From Anaerobaca lacustris (GTDB lineage Bacteria > Planctomycetota > Phycisphaerae > Sedimentisphaerales > Anaerobacaceae): DNA of 64,000 nucleotides. The position numbers and the translations under genes are program-made. This document shows positions 17,853 through 25,788 of the stretch, piece after piece. The DNA lies in NCBI RefSeq assembly GCF_030012215.1, contig NZ_JASCXX010000001.1, forward strand, positions 310,001-374,000, written 5' to 3'. The first letter of the stretch is position 1, and each line of letters begins with the position of its first letter. The notes under the pieces were generated by a model. That model was not told the origin of the DNA, ran no database searches, and was given only the letters and a program-made list of their open reading frames with translations.

Positions 17853-19199
17853 ATGGATGAAATGAGTTCGGTAGATCAGATAGACGAGCCTATCGACGAC
17901 AATGCTCTCGACTCCCTTGATGAAGGCGAGTTGAATGCATCTTCAGATCAGAAGATAACCCTCGACAAGGCGGATCGAAGCCTTTCCGAACTCCATCGTT
18001 GGCACAAGTCGGGTCGAATCATAATTGATCCCGAGTGGCAACGGAACTATGTGTGGGACAAGACTCGTGCCGCCAAACTGATTGAGTCCTTTCTTCTGGA
18101 TATTCCAGTTCCGGTCATCTATCTCGCCAAGACAGAAGAAGGGAAGTACGAAGTTATTGACGGCTTGCAGCGGTTGACCTCTGTATTCGACTACTTCGAC
18201 AATCACTATCAACTGTCTCGGCTGGATATATTGTCGGACTTGAACGGCAAACGCTTCAAGGAGCTTCCGGAAAAGTCCCAGCACAAGCTGGAAGATTGCG
18301 TTCTTCGATCTTTCGAGCTTTCCAGTTCAGCCAGTCCGGACATCCATTTCATCGTGTTTGAGCGCCTGAATACTGGCGGGGTCAAGCTCAATGACATGGA
18401 AATCAGAAACTGTCTCTATCGTGGCTCTCTCAATGACCTCATTAAGGAACTGGCAGCAAATGACAATTTCAGAAATTGTTTGCGACAAAGCAACTCTGAG
18501 AAGCGGATGCAGGATCGCGCCCTTGTGCTCCGGTTCTTGGCCTTCTACGAGAGAACACACCACAAGTGCCAAGCTGGGTTGAAGAAATTCCTTAACGAGT
18601 TCCTGGACACGTATAAGAATGCAGGCCCAGACAAGATAGATGAATACAGGAAGGTATTCGAAAAATCGATGAAGGCTTGTCTCACTGTGTTCGGCGAACA
18701 AGGTTTCCGCCTGAAGAGCGAGATCACGAAACCCAACTCAAAGAGTTCTGGAGAATGGGCATCCCGCCCCAATGCCGCTATCTTCCAGGTCTTATCGACC
18801 TCATTTGCGAATCATGACTTAGGGCAAGTCACAAGGTCTGCCGATGCCGTCTACGAAGAGTACCTCGATCTCATTCATAAGGACACGCAGTGGGTTGATC
18901 GCGTCAGGCGAGCAACCGGCGAATCTACACGTTTGAGTTACACCTTCGATATATGGTACAGCCGTTTGTCGGCAGTCCTCGACTCCAACGCCGTCCCAAA
19001 TGACGGCAAGCGTGTATTCACACAACAACTGAAGCGCGAAATGTTCGAATCGAATCCTACATGCGCACTCTGTAGACAGAAGATTCGCTTGATTGACGAT
19101 GCTGCCCTTGACCACACAGACCAATACTGGCGAGGCGGGCAGACGATTCCAGAAAATGCTCAGATTGTGCATCGTCTATGTAATCTTCAAAAAGGATAG
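17853..19199 (+). CDS. DUF262 domain protein with C-terminal HNH-like nuclease motif (GmrSD-related)
   Basis: 448-residue protein. The N-terminal DUF262/ParB-like fold carries PEWQRNYVW (about residue 60) and VIDGLQRL (about 102), the DGQQR-type NTP-binding/hydrolysis motif. The C-terminus has CALC at 404-407, DH at 420-421 and a final HRLCNLQKG, an HNH/zinc-finger nuclease signature. This pairing is that of the GmrSD type IV restriction family and related anti-phage nucleases, so a defence role is likely but unproven. ATG 17853 is preferred because AGGAG stands 6 bases upstream; ATG 17826 is in frame. Its base composition is clearly lower in GC than the neighbours. The stop codon is followed at once by an attC-like site, so I read it as an integron cassette gene. 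Confidence 0.8.
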   Translation: MDEMSSVDQIDEPIDDNALDSLDEGELNASSDQKITLDKADRSLSELHRWHKSGRIIIDPEWQRNYVWDKTRAAKLIESFLLDIPVPVIYLAKTEEGKYEVIDGLQRLTSVFDYFDNHYQLSRLDILSDLNGKRFKELPEKSQHKLEDCVLRSFELSSSASPDIHFIVFERLNTGGVKLNDMEIRNCLYRGSLNDLIKELAANDNFRNCLRQSNSEKRMQDRALVLRFLAFYERTHHKCQAGLKKFLNEFLDTYKNAGPDKIDEYRKVFEKSMKACLTVFGEQGFRLKSEITKPNSKSSGEWASRPNAAIFQVLSTSFANHDLGQVTRSADAVYEEYLDLIHKDTQWVDRVRRATGESTRLSYTFDIWYSRLSAVLDSNAVPNDGKRVFTQQLKREMFESNPTCALCRQKIRLIDDAALDHTDQYWRGGQTIPENAQIVHRLCNLQKG

Positions 19200-19202
19200 A
19201 GA

Positions 19203-19263
19203 GCCCCAACCAGAGAAATGCAGCGTACGCGGAATACCGCGCCGCTGACTTGCGACGTTAAGC
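19203..19263 (+). repeat. attC: attC-like integron recombination site 1
   Basis: About 60 bp, beginning 4 bases after the DUF262 gene stop. It has GCCCCAAC at the left as a loose R'' box. An imperfect stem follows (CAGCGTACGCGG, loop AATA, CCGCGCCGCTG), and the right end is CGACGTTAAGC, where GTTAAGC fits the GTTRRRY core. Size, stem and position directly behind a gene match the 59-base-element class of integron sites. Confidence 0.65.
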
Positions 19264-19298
19264 GCCTGCACATCCAACCATGAAACCAAGAGCTGGGT

Positions 19299-19357
19299 AG
19301 GGTGTGCTACGCACACCGAACTGAACGGATACGGAATCGGTGTGCAGGGCACACCCT
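19299..19357. repeat. Palindromic repeat element, copy B
   Basis: Left arm AGGGTGTGC-TAC-GCACACCGA (19299-19319) is the near-perfect reverse complement of right arm TCGGTGTGC-AGG-GCACACCCT (19337-19357). Each arm is itself palindromic, so a cruciform with two side hairpins is possible. It is related to copy A at 17664-17746. Confidence 0.65.
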
Positions 19358-19576
19358 GCAAGACCATGTCCTGCGTGGCGGACCATTGAACGTGCCATTG
19401 GTTCAAAGCGACAAATGCCATCCAATCCATTTCGTGCCGGGGGCGGTGCGCGGCCGAAAGGGCTGTGCGGGTCGTTGTCGGCAGGGCGAGAGGGCTGTCG
19501 CTGCGGCCTTTGCGGGTAAACGCTTGTGTCGTAGGGGTTTACATGCGTCGAGCGAGGTCCGCCTCGTCGGCGGGAA

Positions 19577-19799
19577 AGCCTGCAATGCGACGACGTAAGC
19601 TTACAGCGCCATGATGTAAGCCTGCAACGCGATGATGTAAGCCTACAGTGTCGCGATGTAAGCTTGCACTACGGCGATGGAAGCCTGCATCGAGGCAATG
19701 CAAGCCTGCAACGTGACGATGTAGGCCTGCAATGCGACGGGGCAAGCTTTCAGTGGCGCGATGTAAGGCTGCAATGCCTCGCTGCAAGCCTGGCAGGGT
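19577..19799. repeat. 21-bp degenerate tandem repeat, at least 10 units
   Basis: Ten consecutive 21-base units starting at 19577, 19598, 19619 and so on to 19766, plus a partial eleventh. The consensus is close to AAGCCTGCAAYGCGACGATG plus T. The unit length is seven codons, so frames on both strands stay open as heptapeptide repeats: LHR-type on the minus strand and SLQ-type on the plus strand. I do not call either as a gene. The area 19264-19947 has no other supported gene; a GGTGGGG/CCCCACC hairpin lies at 19835-19852. Confidence 0.85.
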
Positions 19800-19947
19800 C
19801 GGGTCTACCCACCGCCATCCGTCGAAGCGGAATCGGTGGGGTGAACCCCACCGTGCAGCTTCTGCCGCAGCTTCGCGGCCCATAGGTGTTAGGAAAGAAC
19901 CATATGACCATTGCTGGATTTCAAGATTCATTATTGGAGCAAATTCT

Positions 19948-20433
19948 ATGACGGACCTAAGAAAGAAAGATATAGCTACATCATTAACAGCTTTTCTATT
20001 TCTCGTTGTAGGCGTGTCGGGCATATTGATGTTCTTTCATGTTCTTGATGAATATACACAAACCGTCCATGAGGTACTTGGGTTAGCTTTTGTATTGGCT
20101 TCAGTGTTTCATATATATGTGAACTGGAAACCAATGAAGAGATATTTTACAAAAACACGGTTTTTAATATCGGGAATAGTCGTACTTGTTATGTCACTCA
20201 TCCTGGTATTTCTTGGCAAGGATCACAAAGACACAGAAGATGTCATTATTGATTCACTTCTGAAGTCCCCTATCTCAAATTCGTTCGTTGTATTGAACGA
20301 GGACTATGAAAAGACAAAGACGAAACTTGAGAAGACCGGCATAGTTATCGACGGTTCGACTACAATAGAAGAAATAGGCGAGAATAATGGGATATCGTCA
20401 CAAAGAATAGTGGAAGCCATCATGCGAAGATGA
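19948..20433 (+). CDS. DUF4405-like small membrane protein
   Basis: 161 residues with two or three N-terminal membrane helices (about residues 11-30, 42-60 and 75-95) and a soluble tail of about 65 residues. The segment FHIYVNWKPMKRYF between helices is the typical DUF4405 signature, a family of membrane proteins distantly like cytochrome b-type helices; function unknown. The tail ends in a small helix-turn-helix-like element (TIEEIGENNGISS). GGAG precedes the ATG by 8 bases. AT-rich codon use marks it as foreign to the surrounding chromosome. An attC-like site starts 12 bases after its stop, so it looks like an integron cassette gene. An upstream frame to 19732 runs into the tandem repeats and is not used. 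Confidence 0.7.
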   Translation: MTDLRKKDIATSLTAFLFLVVGVSGILMFFHVLDEYTQTVHEVLGLAFVLASVFHIYVNWKPMKRYFTKTRFLISGIVVLVMSLILVFLGKDHKDTEDVIIDSLLKSPISNSFVVLNEDYEKTKTKLEKTGIVIDGSTTIEEIGENNGISSQRIVEAIMRR

Positions 20434-20445
20434 CAACTGCAATTT

Positions 20446-20500
20446 GCCAGACAAATTCAGCCGACGCAAAAAGCGGCGCGGCTGATTAGCAACGTTCGGC
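20446..20500 (+). repeat. attC: attC-like integron recombination site 2
   Basis: About 55 bp: GCCAGAC, a short spacer, the stem AGCCGACGC-AAAAA-GCGGCGCGGCT, then CAACGTTCGGC. The central AGCCGACGC...GCGGCGCGGCT stretch closely recalls the attC of aadA-type cassettes. The right core GTTCGGC departs from GTTRRRY at one base. The next gene starts 16 bases later, as expected for a following cassette. Confidence 0.7.
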
Positions 20501-20515
20501 AGAAGAGAATGACGC

Positions 20516-21079
20516 ATGAAAGACGATCCGTTGGTGTTTGAGAATCGAGCGGCATTCAAGAAGTGGCTCGTCAAGAACCATCAGAATAGCTCCGGCGTCT
20601 GGCTGGTCTTCGGAAAAGACGGCAAATTGAAGACACTTTCAGCCAATGAAGCCCTGGAAGAAGCGTTGTGTTTTGGCTGGATCGACGGCCTGCTTCAAAG
20701 CCTCGGGGCCGAGACATATCGTAAGAGGTTCACGCCCCGAAGAAAGGGCAGTGTCTGGTCTGAGCGTAACCGGAAACTGGCTCAGAAGTTGATTGAAGAG
20801 GGCGCCATGACGGCGGCGGGCCACGCTGCGATTGCCCGAGCCCAGGAGGGTGGCACATGGGATCGGCCCAAGCCGGCGCCCATTTCGGAGGCGCAAGTTG
20901 AAATCCTGACCGAGGCATTGTCTGCAACCGGCAACGCCCTGACGAATTTCCAGAAGATGTCCCCTTCTGTCAGAAGAACCTACACGGGGTTTTATCTGGC
21001 AGCCAAGAATGAAGACACCCGAAAGAAGCGGCTTGAGCGAATCATCGAGCGGCTCAAGGAAAACAAGAAGCCGATGTGA
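20516..21079 (+). CDS. YdeI/OmpD-associated family protein
   Basis: 187-residue soluble protein. The opening (FENRAAFKKWL, then SGVWLVFGK), the EEALCFGWIDG motif and RFTPRRKGSVWSERN are hallmarks of the YdeI family, sometimes called bacteriocin-protection proteins. The C-terminal half (NFQKMSPSVRRTY, then RKKRLERIIERL) is also typical. Biochemical function is not established. It begins 16 bases after attC-like site 2 and may be the last integron cassette; I see no convincing attC after its stop. Confidence 0.85.
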   Translation: MKDDPLVFENRAAFKKWLVKNHQNSSGVWLVFGKDGKLKTLSANEALEEALCFGWIDGLLQSLGAETYRKRFTPRRKGSVWSERNRKLAQKLIEEGAMTAAGHAAIARAQEGGTWDRPKPAPISEAQVEILTEALSATGNALTNFQKMSPSVRRTYTGFYLAAKNEDTRKKRLERIIERLKENKKPM

Positions 21080-21188
21080 GGGCTCTCAGACCGCTGCGGA
21101 CCACCGCACCTCATGTTCAGCCGCGACCGCAACCAGTCAGCATGCGTCCGGCGGGTATCGGCCGGATTGGGGCAAGGCAGCGGCGCGA

Positions 21189-21590
21189 CTACTGGAGTTG
21201 CGTTCGGAGGGCGTCGGCCTGTTCGAGCAGTTGCTCTCGGGTGAGGTCCTGACGGGGGGATAGTTCGAAGGTCCATTCGTATTCGTCGACGATTCGGCCG
21301 GGGTAGAGCACGCCTGTGAAGAAATCGAATGGAAAGCGGTCGTGCAGAGGGGCCTTCAGCTCGCGATGCGTCTCGAGCGTCTCGAAGCCTTCCTTGCCGG
21401 CGCGGACCCAGTAATCCCCGTACCAGTTGAATGACACGGTCACCGGCGAGACGCCGATCTGCTCGTCGTTGAGCGTTACCATCGCGCCCTGAGGCTCGGT
21501 GTTGATCGTCAATTTTCGTTCCACGCAGCCGCAGCACAGCACAACCGCCACAGCGGCAACGAGGAACAGCGATACGGAACGCACGTGCAT
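21189..21590 (-). CDS. PEGA-domain lipoprotein
   Basis: 133 residues. A signal peptide with a Cys-rich end (VLCCGC, lipobox-like) is followed by a PEGA domain: LTINTEPQGAMVTLND, then GVSPVTVSF and GKEGFETLE. PEGA domains are small extracytoplasmic folds found on cell-surface proteins. AAGGGAT lies before ATG 21590; a start further upstream in the same frame would spoil the signal peptide. The tail (about residues 110-133) is charged and helical. It lies 110 bases downstream of the AAA ATPase gene on the same strand. Role unknown. Confidence 0.75.
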   Translation of the reverse strand: MHVRSVSLFLVAAVAVVLCCGCVERKLTINTEPQGAMVTLNDEQIGVSPVTVSFNWYGDYWVRAGKEGFETLETHRELKAPLHDRFPFDFFTGVLYPGRIVDEYEWTFELSPRQDLTREQLLEQADALRTQLQ

Positions 21591-21700
21591 ACCCACAATC
21601 CCTTCAGCCAATTTCGATCCTTCTTGCCCGCCCATTATAGGCATAATGCGCCCGTTGAAAAGCGGAAAACGCCACATGCCCACGTCATGGAGGCGACGTG

Positions 21701-23188
21701 TCAATCGGCGGGGACGCAGCGACCCTGGCCCCATTGGCGCAGGGCGCGGACCTTTTCGGCCATTGTGACCGAAAGGGGGGGCGAGACCTTCACGGCGGCA
21801 ATCAGACGCTCGGTATCGAGGTCGGCCTTGTCCGCATAGGCGGTGTGCAGCGCCGAGGTGACCGCCTGCTCGATCTCGGCGCCGCTGTAGCCTTCCGACG
21901 CCTCGCCCAGCGCCGCCAGATCGAATTTCTCGGGATCGCGTCCGCGCTTTCGCAGGTGGATCGCGAAGATCTGCTGGCGCACGGCCGCGGCGGGCAGATC
22001 GACGAAGAAGATTTCGTCGAAGCGGCCCTTGCGCAGCAGCTCCGGCGGCAGGGCCTCGATGTCGTTGGCGGTGGCGACGGTGAAGACGGGGGCTTCGTGC
22101 TCCTGGAGCCAGGTCAAGAGCGTGCCGAACATGCGCTGGGAGAGGCCGCCGTCGGCGCTGCGGCTGGCGGCTGAGGCGAAGGCCTTCTCGATCTCGTCGA
22201 TCCACAGGATCACCGGCGCCATCATCTCGGTCTGCTTTAGCGCGTTTCGCAGGTTGTGTTCGGATTCGCCGATGAAGCTGGCGTACAGCGTGCCAGGGTC
22301 CAGCCTTAGCAGGGGCTGATGCCACGCCGTGGCGATGGCCTTGGCGCACAGGCTCTTGCCGGCGCCCTGGACGCCCAGCATGAGCACGCCCTTGGGCGGG
22401 ACCAGGCCGAAGGCCCTGGCCTCCGTGCTGAAAACGTCCAGCCGCTGGTTCAGCCACGTCTTGAGGCGGTTCATCCCGCCGATCTCGCTCAGGTCGAGCG
22501 GCGTCTGGATGTACTCGAGCAGCCCTCCCTGCTGGACCATGCGCCGCTTGTTGGCGATAACGACGTTGATGTCATCGTCGCTGAACCGCTGGTCGGCGGC
22601 CACGGCATCGCTGATGATCCGCATCGCCTGGCGGCGCGTCAGCCCGCGCAGGTTCCGGACGATCGTGTCGAGGCCCTTCTGGGTGATGCCGATCTCGATG
22701 GGCTTCTTGCGCCGCAGACGCTGGAGCGTGCCGCGAATGATCTGGAGCAACTCCTTCTCATCGGGAAACGAGATTTCGAACGGTCGCGTGTAGGCCTTGA
22801 TGGCATCGGGCAGCCTGTCCGTGTGGTCGATCATCACGAGGGTCAGGCCGGTGCGGTCGAGGCTGTCGATCATCTCGCGAAGGATCCGCAGGGCCTTGCC
22901 GCCCTTGAGGTGCTCGGCCAGATCGAGCGTGACGCAGAGCGAGCCCGGCCGGGCCTGCGATAGATTGGTCAGCCCGGCGGTGGGGCCGTCCGTGTTGGCG
23001 ATGGCGGGCCCGCCGTCGATCAGGCCGTCGCGCACCCCCTCGGCGATCGACCAAACCCACATGTCGCGCCGGAGCTTCTCGGCGCTCTTTCGCACGATCT
23101 CCAGGGCGCAGTGTTCCTCATGCGTCACGATGGAGAGGCAGCCGTCGCCCCCCTCGATGAGTTGTTCGAGCCGTTCGCAGTCGTTCAT
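21701..23188 (-). CDS. Ycf46-like AAA+ ATPase
   Basis: 495 residues. The N-terminal half (about 1-240) resembles the degenerate ATPase part of Ycf46 proteins and contains VMIDH and FPDEKELLQIIR segments. The C-terminal half is a canonical AAA+ module: Walker A GVQGAGKS (about 273), Walker B LWIDEIEKAF (about 325), sensor region VATANDIEALPPELLRKGRFDE, and the helical lid GYSGAEIEQAV. Start ATG 23188 has AAAGGG before it; the longer frame to 23353 enters the pheT promoter. Ycf46 relatives are linked to stress and photosynthesis in cyanobacteria, but no general function is agreed. It is divergent from pheT. Confidence 0.85.
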   Translation of the reverse strand: MNDCERLEQLIEGGDGCLSIVTHEEHCALEIVRKSAEKLRRDMWVWSIAEGVRDGLIDGGPAIANTDGPTAGLTNLSQARPGSLCVTLDLAEHLKGGKALRILREMIDSLDRTGLTLVMIDHTDRLPDAIKAYTRPFEISFPDEKELLQIIRGTLQRLRRKKPIEIGITQKGLDTIVRNLRGLTRRQAMRIISDAVAADQRFSDDDINVVIANKRRMVQQGGLLEYIQTPLDLSEIGGMNRLKTWLNQRLDVFSTEARAFGLVPPKGVLMLGVQGAGKSLCAKAIATAWHQPLLRLDPGTLYASFIGESEHNLRNALKQTEMMAPVILWIDEIEKAFASAASRSADGGLSQRMFGTLLTWLQEHEAPVFTVATANDIEALPPELLRKGRFDEIFFVDLPAAAVRQQIFAIHLRKRGRDPEKFDLAALGEASEGYSGAEIEQAVTSALHTAYADKADLDTERLIAAVKVSPPLSVTMAEKVRALRQWGQGRCVPAD

Positions 23189-23301
23189 GGGCCCTTTCCG
23201 GTCTCTGTGTCGCGTCTGTCGGGGCCGTCCGCCGCTCCCCGTCGCCCGACAGAGTATCGCAAACCGGCCGGACGGGCAAGTCCCGTCTGCCTTTGCCGCG
23301 G

Positions 23302-23330
23302 TTGACAGTTGCCCTGAGTCTGGATACTCT
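23302..23330 (+). promoter_or_regulatory. Promoter of pheT
   Basis: TTGACA (23302-23307) and TACTCT (23325-23330) are 17 bases apart, placing transcription about 30 bases before the pheT start. The AAA ATPase gene is divergent, so the 178-base gap may also hold its promoter; I do not see a convincing one. Confidence 0.55.
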
Positions 23331-23366
23331 ATGGCCCCATCAAGAACACTCATAAGGACCGATTGG

Positions 23367-25382
23367 ATGAAGATTTCGCTGAACTGGCTGAACGACTACA
23401 TCGAGACGGGGCTCGCCCCCGAGCGGATTGCGGCGATCCTGAGCGATCTGGGCTTTCCCTGCGAAGGGATCGAGCGGCTCGACGACGATACCGTGCTGGA
23501 CGTCGAGGTGACCAGCAACCGGGGCGACTGCCTCAGTCATATCGGGGTCGCGCGGGAACTGGCGGCGGCGACCGGCAAGGAGCTGAGGCTGCCGCAGGTC
23601 GAGCTGGACGAGGTGGACAAGGACGCCTCGGAGTTCGTTCAGGTCGAGATCGCCGAGCCGGACCTCTGCGGCCGATACACCGCGCGGGTGATCGAGGGCG
23701 TCAAGGTCGGCCCTTCGCCCGACTGGATGGTCAGGCGGCTCGAAGCTGTCGGCATGCGCAGCGTCAACAACGTCGTCGATGCGACGAACTACGCGATGAT
23801 GGAAACGGGGCAGCCCCCGCATGCGTTCGATTACAGCACGATCGAAGAAGGCAGGATCATCGTACGCCGGGCCGTCGCGGGCGAGCGCATCGTCAGCATC
23901 GACGGTTCCCAGTGCGAGTTGGGCGATCAGATGCTGGTGATTGCCGACGCGAAGCGACCGGTCGCCGTCGCCGGAGTGATGGGCGGGCTGGAGACCGAAG
24001 TGAGTGATACGACCACCACGATTCTGTTGGAAGAAGCGCACTTCGATCCGGTGTGCGTGCGGACGACCAGCCGGCGTCTGGCGCTGCCGTCGGAGGCGGC
24101 GTTCCGCTTCGAGCGAATTGTGGATATCGAGAAGGTTGACTGGGCGTCGCGACGGACGGCTCAGTTGATCGTCCAGGTCGCCGGCGGTCGCGTGGCCAGA
24201 GGCGTGGTGGACGCCTACCCGAGACGGCCGGAGCCTCGCGAGGTGACGATGCGGCTCTCGCGCCTGGGCAAGCTGCTGGGCATCGAGATCTCTTCCGAGA
24301 CGGTCGTGAACATTCTGTCGGCTTTGTGCTTTGCGCCGCGTCTGTCGGACGATGTGGTGACCTGCTCGGTCCCCACGTGGCGTAGTGACATCGTGCGGGA
24401 GGTGGACCTGATCGAGGAAGTCGCCCGCGTTCACGGCTACGACAAGGTCCCCACGCGCCGGCGCATCCGGATCGAGGCGGTGCCCGCTGACGCGCACCAG
24501 AAGATGGCCCAGTCGATCGGCGGGTTCCTCAACGGATGCGGTTTCTACGAGACCGTCACTGTGACGTTCATCGATCGGGCGATTGCGGACCTCTTCGCCG
24601 GCAGCGATGCGACGGCGAATCTCGGCGTCAAGGACGTCTCTCGCCGGAGCGCCAATCTGCTGCGGCAGACGCTGCTGGGCTCGCTGCTGGAAGTCCTCAA
24701 GACGAACGTCAACGCGCGAAATCTGCCGTGCCGCGTCTATGAGATTGCCGATACGTTCCGGCCCACGCAGGACCGCAGCGCACTGCCCGATGAGAAGACG
24801 AAGGTGGCCCTGATATGCAGCGGCGATTTCCGCGAGCTGCGCGGCGCCGTGGAGGGGCTGATCCGTCACATCGACCGCCGGGCAGCGGTCGATTTCGTTC
24901 CGGTGGACGTGTCCTGGGCTGAGGTGGGCGCCGAGGTCACGGTGAACGGCCGCGCGATCGGGGTCGCGGCCGTTTTTTCAGAGTCCGTACGGAACAGGCT
25001 CGATTTCAAAGACCTCGCCCCGTGCGGCGCCGAGTTGGACTTCGCCGAGTTGATGGCGTTGACAGGCGCGCCGATCTCCATCCGTCCGGTTCCGCGTTTC
25101 CCGGCCGTCGAGCGCGACCTGTCGATCCTGGTGGCCGAGGAGACCCCTTGGCGGGCCATCGCCCAGGCGGTCGCCGCCAGCGCCTCAGCCGAGTTGGAGG
25201 ACGTCCGGTTCGTGGACATCTATCGCGGCAAGGGGATTGCCCCCGACAAGAAGAGCGTGACGCTCTCGTTACGCTTCCGCGATGAAGACGGGACGTTGAC
25301 GCACGAAGTCGTCGATGGATATCAGGCGGCGATTGTCCAGCGCCTGGGTGAGGCGGTAGGGGCCGAACTGAGAACCATGTGA
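23367..25382 (+). CDS. pheT: Phenylalanine--tRNA ligase beta subunit, short form
   Basis: 671 residues. The beta subunit pairs with PheS to charge tRNA-Phe. The N-terminus MKISLNWLNDYIETGL is typical, but the roughly 110-residue EMAP-II-like tRNA-binding domain that normally follows is absent: the chain goes straight from FPCEGIER to EVTSNRGDCLSHIG (about residues 30-60). The B3/B4 editing region, the B5 domain (about 280-370) and the catalytic-like core are present. The C-terminal FDX-ACB anticodon-binding domain is present too (RFPAVERDLSILV, about 575-671). AGGA precedes the ATG. pheS is not adjacent. The frame is open further upstream to 22797, but that part is antisense to the AAA gene. 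Confidence 0.93.
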   Translation: MKISLNWLNDYIETGLAPERIAAILSDLGFPCEGIERLDDDTVLDVEVTSNRGDCLSHIGVARELAAATGKELRLPQVELDEVDKDASEFVQVEIAEPDLCGRYTARVIEGVKVGPSPDWMVRRLEAVGMRSVNNVVDATNYAMMETGQPPHAFDYSTIEEGRIIVRRAVAGERIVSIDGSQCELGDQMLVIADAKRPVAVAGVMGGLETEVSDTTTTILLEEAHFDPVCVRTTSRRLALPSEAAFRFERIVDIEKVDWASRRTAQLIVQVAGGRVARGVVDAYPRRPEPREVTMRLSRLGKLLGIEISSETVVNILSALCFAPRLSDDVVTCSVPTWRSDIVREVDLIEEVARVHGYDKVPTRRRIRIEAVPADAHQKMAQSIGGFLNGCGFYETVTVTFIDRAIADLFAGSDATANLGVKDVSRRSANLLRQTLLGSLLEVLKTNVNARNLPCRVYEIADTFRPTQDRSALPDEKTKVALICSGDFRELRGAVEGLIRHIDRRAAVDFVPVDVSWAEVGAEVTVNGRAIGVAAVFSESVRNRLDFKDLAPCGAELDFAELMALTGAPISIRPVPRFPAVERDLSILVAEETPWRAIAQAVAASASAELEDVRFVDIYRGKGIAPDKKSVTLSLRFRDEDGTLTHEVVDGYQAAIVQRLGEAVGAELRTM

Positions 25383-25520
25383 GCCTGCGTGTGGACTTCT
25401 TGAAGAAGTCGTGTGGGGCGACGTCTTTTTTTCACGTCGCGGGCGAGATTTGCCGATAAACACCATACGTGTGTGTTGTCGAATGCGTCCTGAGGCCTTG
25501 ATGGATTCGGGGCTATTTCC

Positions 25521-25549
25521 TTGACGACGTCGAACGCATATGGTATAAG
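25521..25549 (+). promoter_or_regulatory. Strong promoter of the 6S-like RNA
   Basis: TTGACG (25521-25526), a 17-base spacer and TATAAG (25544-25549) form a near-consensus sigma-70 promoter. No ribosome site or ORF follows; a structured RNA and a terminator do. Confidence 0.75.
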
Positions 25550-25553
25550 AGAA

Positions 25554-25784
25554 TTGCGGGCTGACCCCTGCGGTGTCCGTTGAGAATGCGTGCAGTTGAA
25601 AGAACCGATACCCGTTCTGAGGGAAATCAGGTCTCGCCGGGTCGGACATGCCTACTCGATAGGACGTTCGAACGCGAGCAACGATTGCCCACCTTGCAGT
25701 AATGGGTTCTCTTCAAAAGCCATTCTTACGGCACAGGTGGAGGTGAGCTGGCAATAGATAAAAGGCCTGTCTGTGCAGGCCTTT
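25554..25784 (+). ncRNA. ssrS: Probable 6S RNA
   Basis: Non-coding transcript bounded by a strong promoter and a terminator. Both ends pair in a long irregular closing helix: UUGC at 25554-25557 with GCAA at 25751-25754, then GGCU/AGCU, ACC/GGU and GUGUC/GGCAC. This leads into a bubble with unpaired strands at about 25579-25600 and 25711-25729, beyond which AGAACC (25601-25606) pairs with GGTTCT (25705-25710). Closing stem, central bubble mimicking an open promoter, and a long distal arm are the 6S plan, and CCCCTGCGGTGTCCG resembles the 5' consensus region. 6S RNA sequesters housekeeping RNA polymerase in stationary phase. The folding was done by hand; another structured RNA is possible. Confidence 0.6.
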
Positions 25785-25788
25785 TTTT
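25761..25788 (+). terminator. Rho-independent terminator of the 6S-like RNA
   Basis: AAAGGCCTG (25761-25769), a 6-base loop, CAGGCCTTT (25776-25784) and a run of seven T. A textbook intrinsic terminator. The following 25789-25973 has no further gene and no clear promoter for glgP. Confidence 0.9.

Noticed and set aside
19886-19893. GTTAGGA heptamer as a third integron core
   Set aside because: Last base breaks the GTTRRRY consensus and no matching stem or left core lies upstream.
19539-20024. 161-codon minus-strand ORF spanning the 21-bp repeat array
   Set aside because: Open only because the repeat is a multiple of three; it overlaps the start of the DUF4405 gene and has no ribosome site or family signature.
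21080-21188. attC site after the YdeI-like gene
   Set aside because: A small TGCGG/CCGCA hairpin is present but no GTTRRRY core at a suitable distance.
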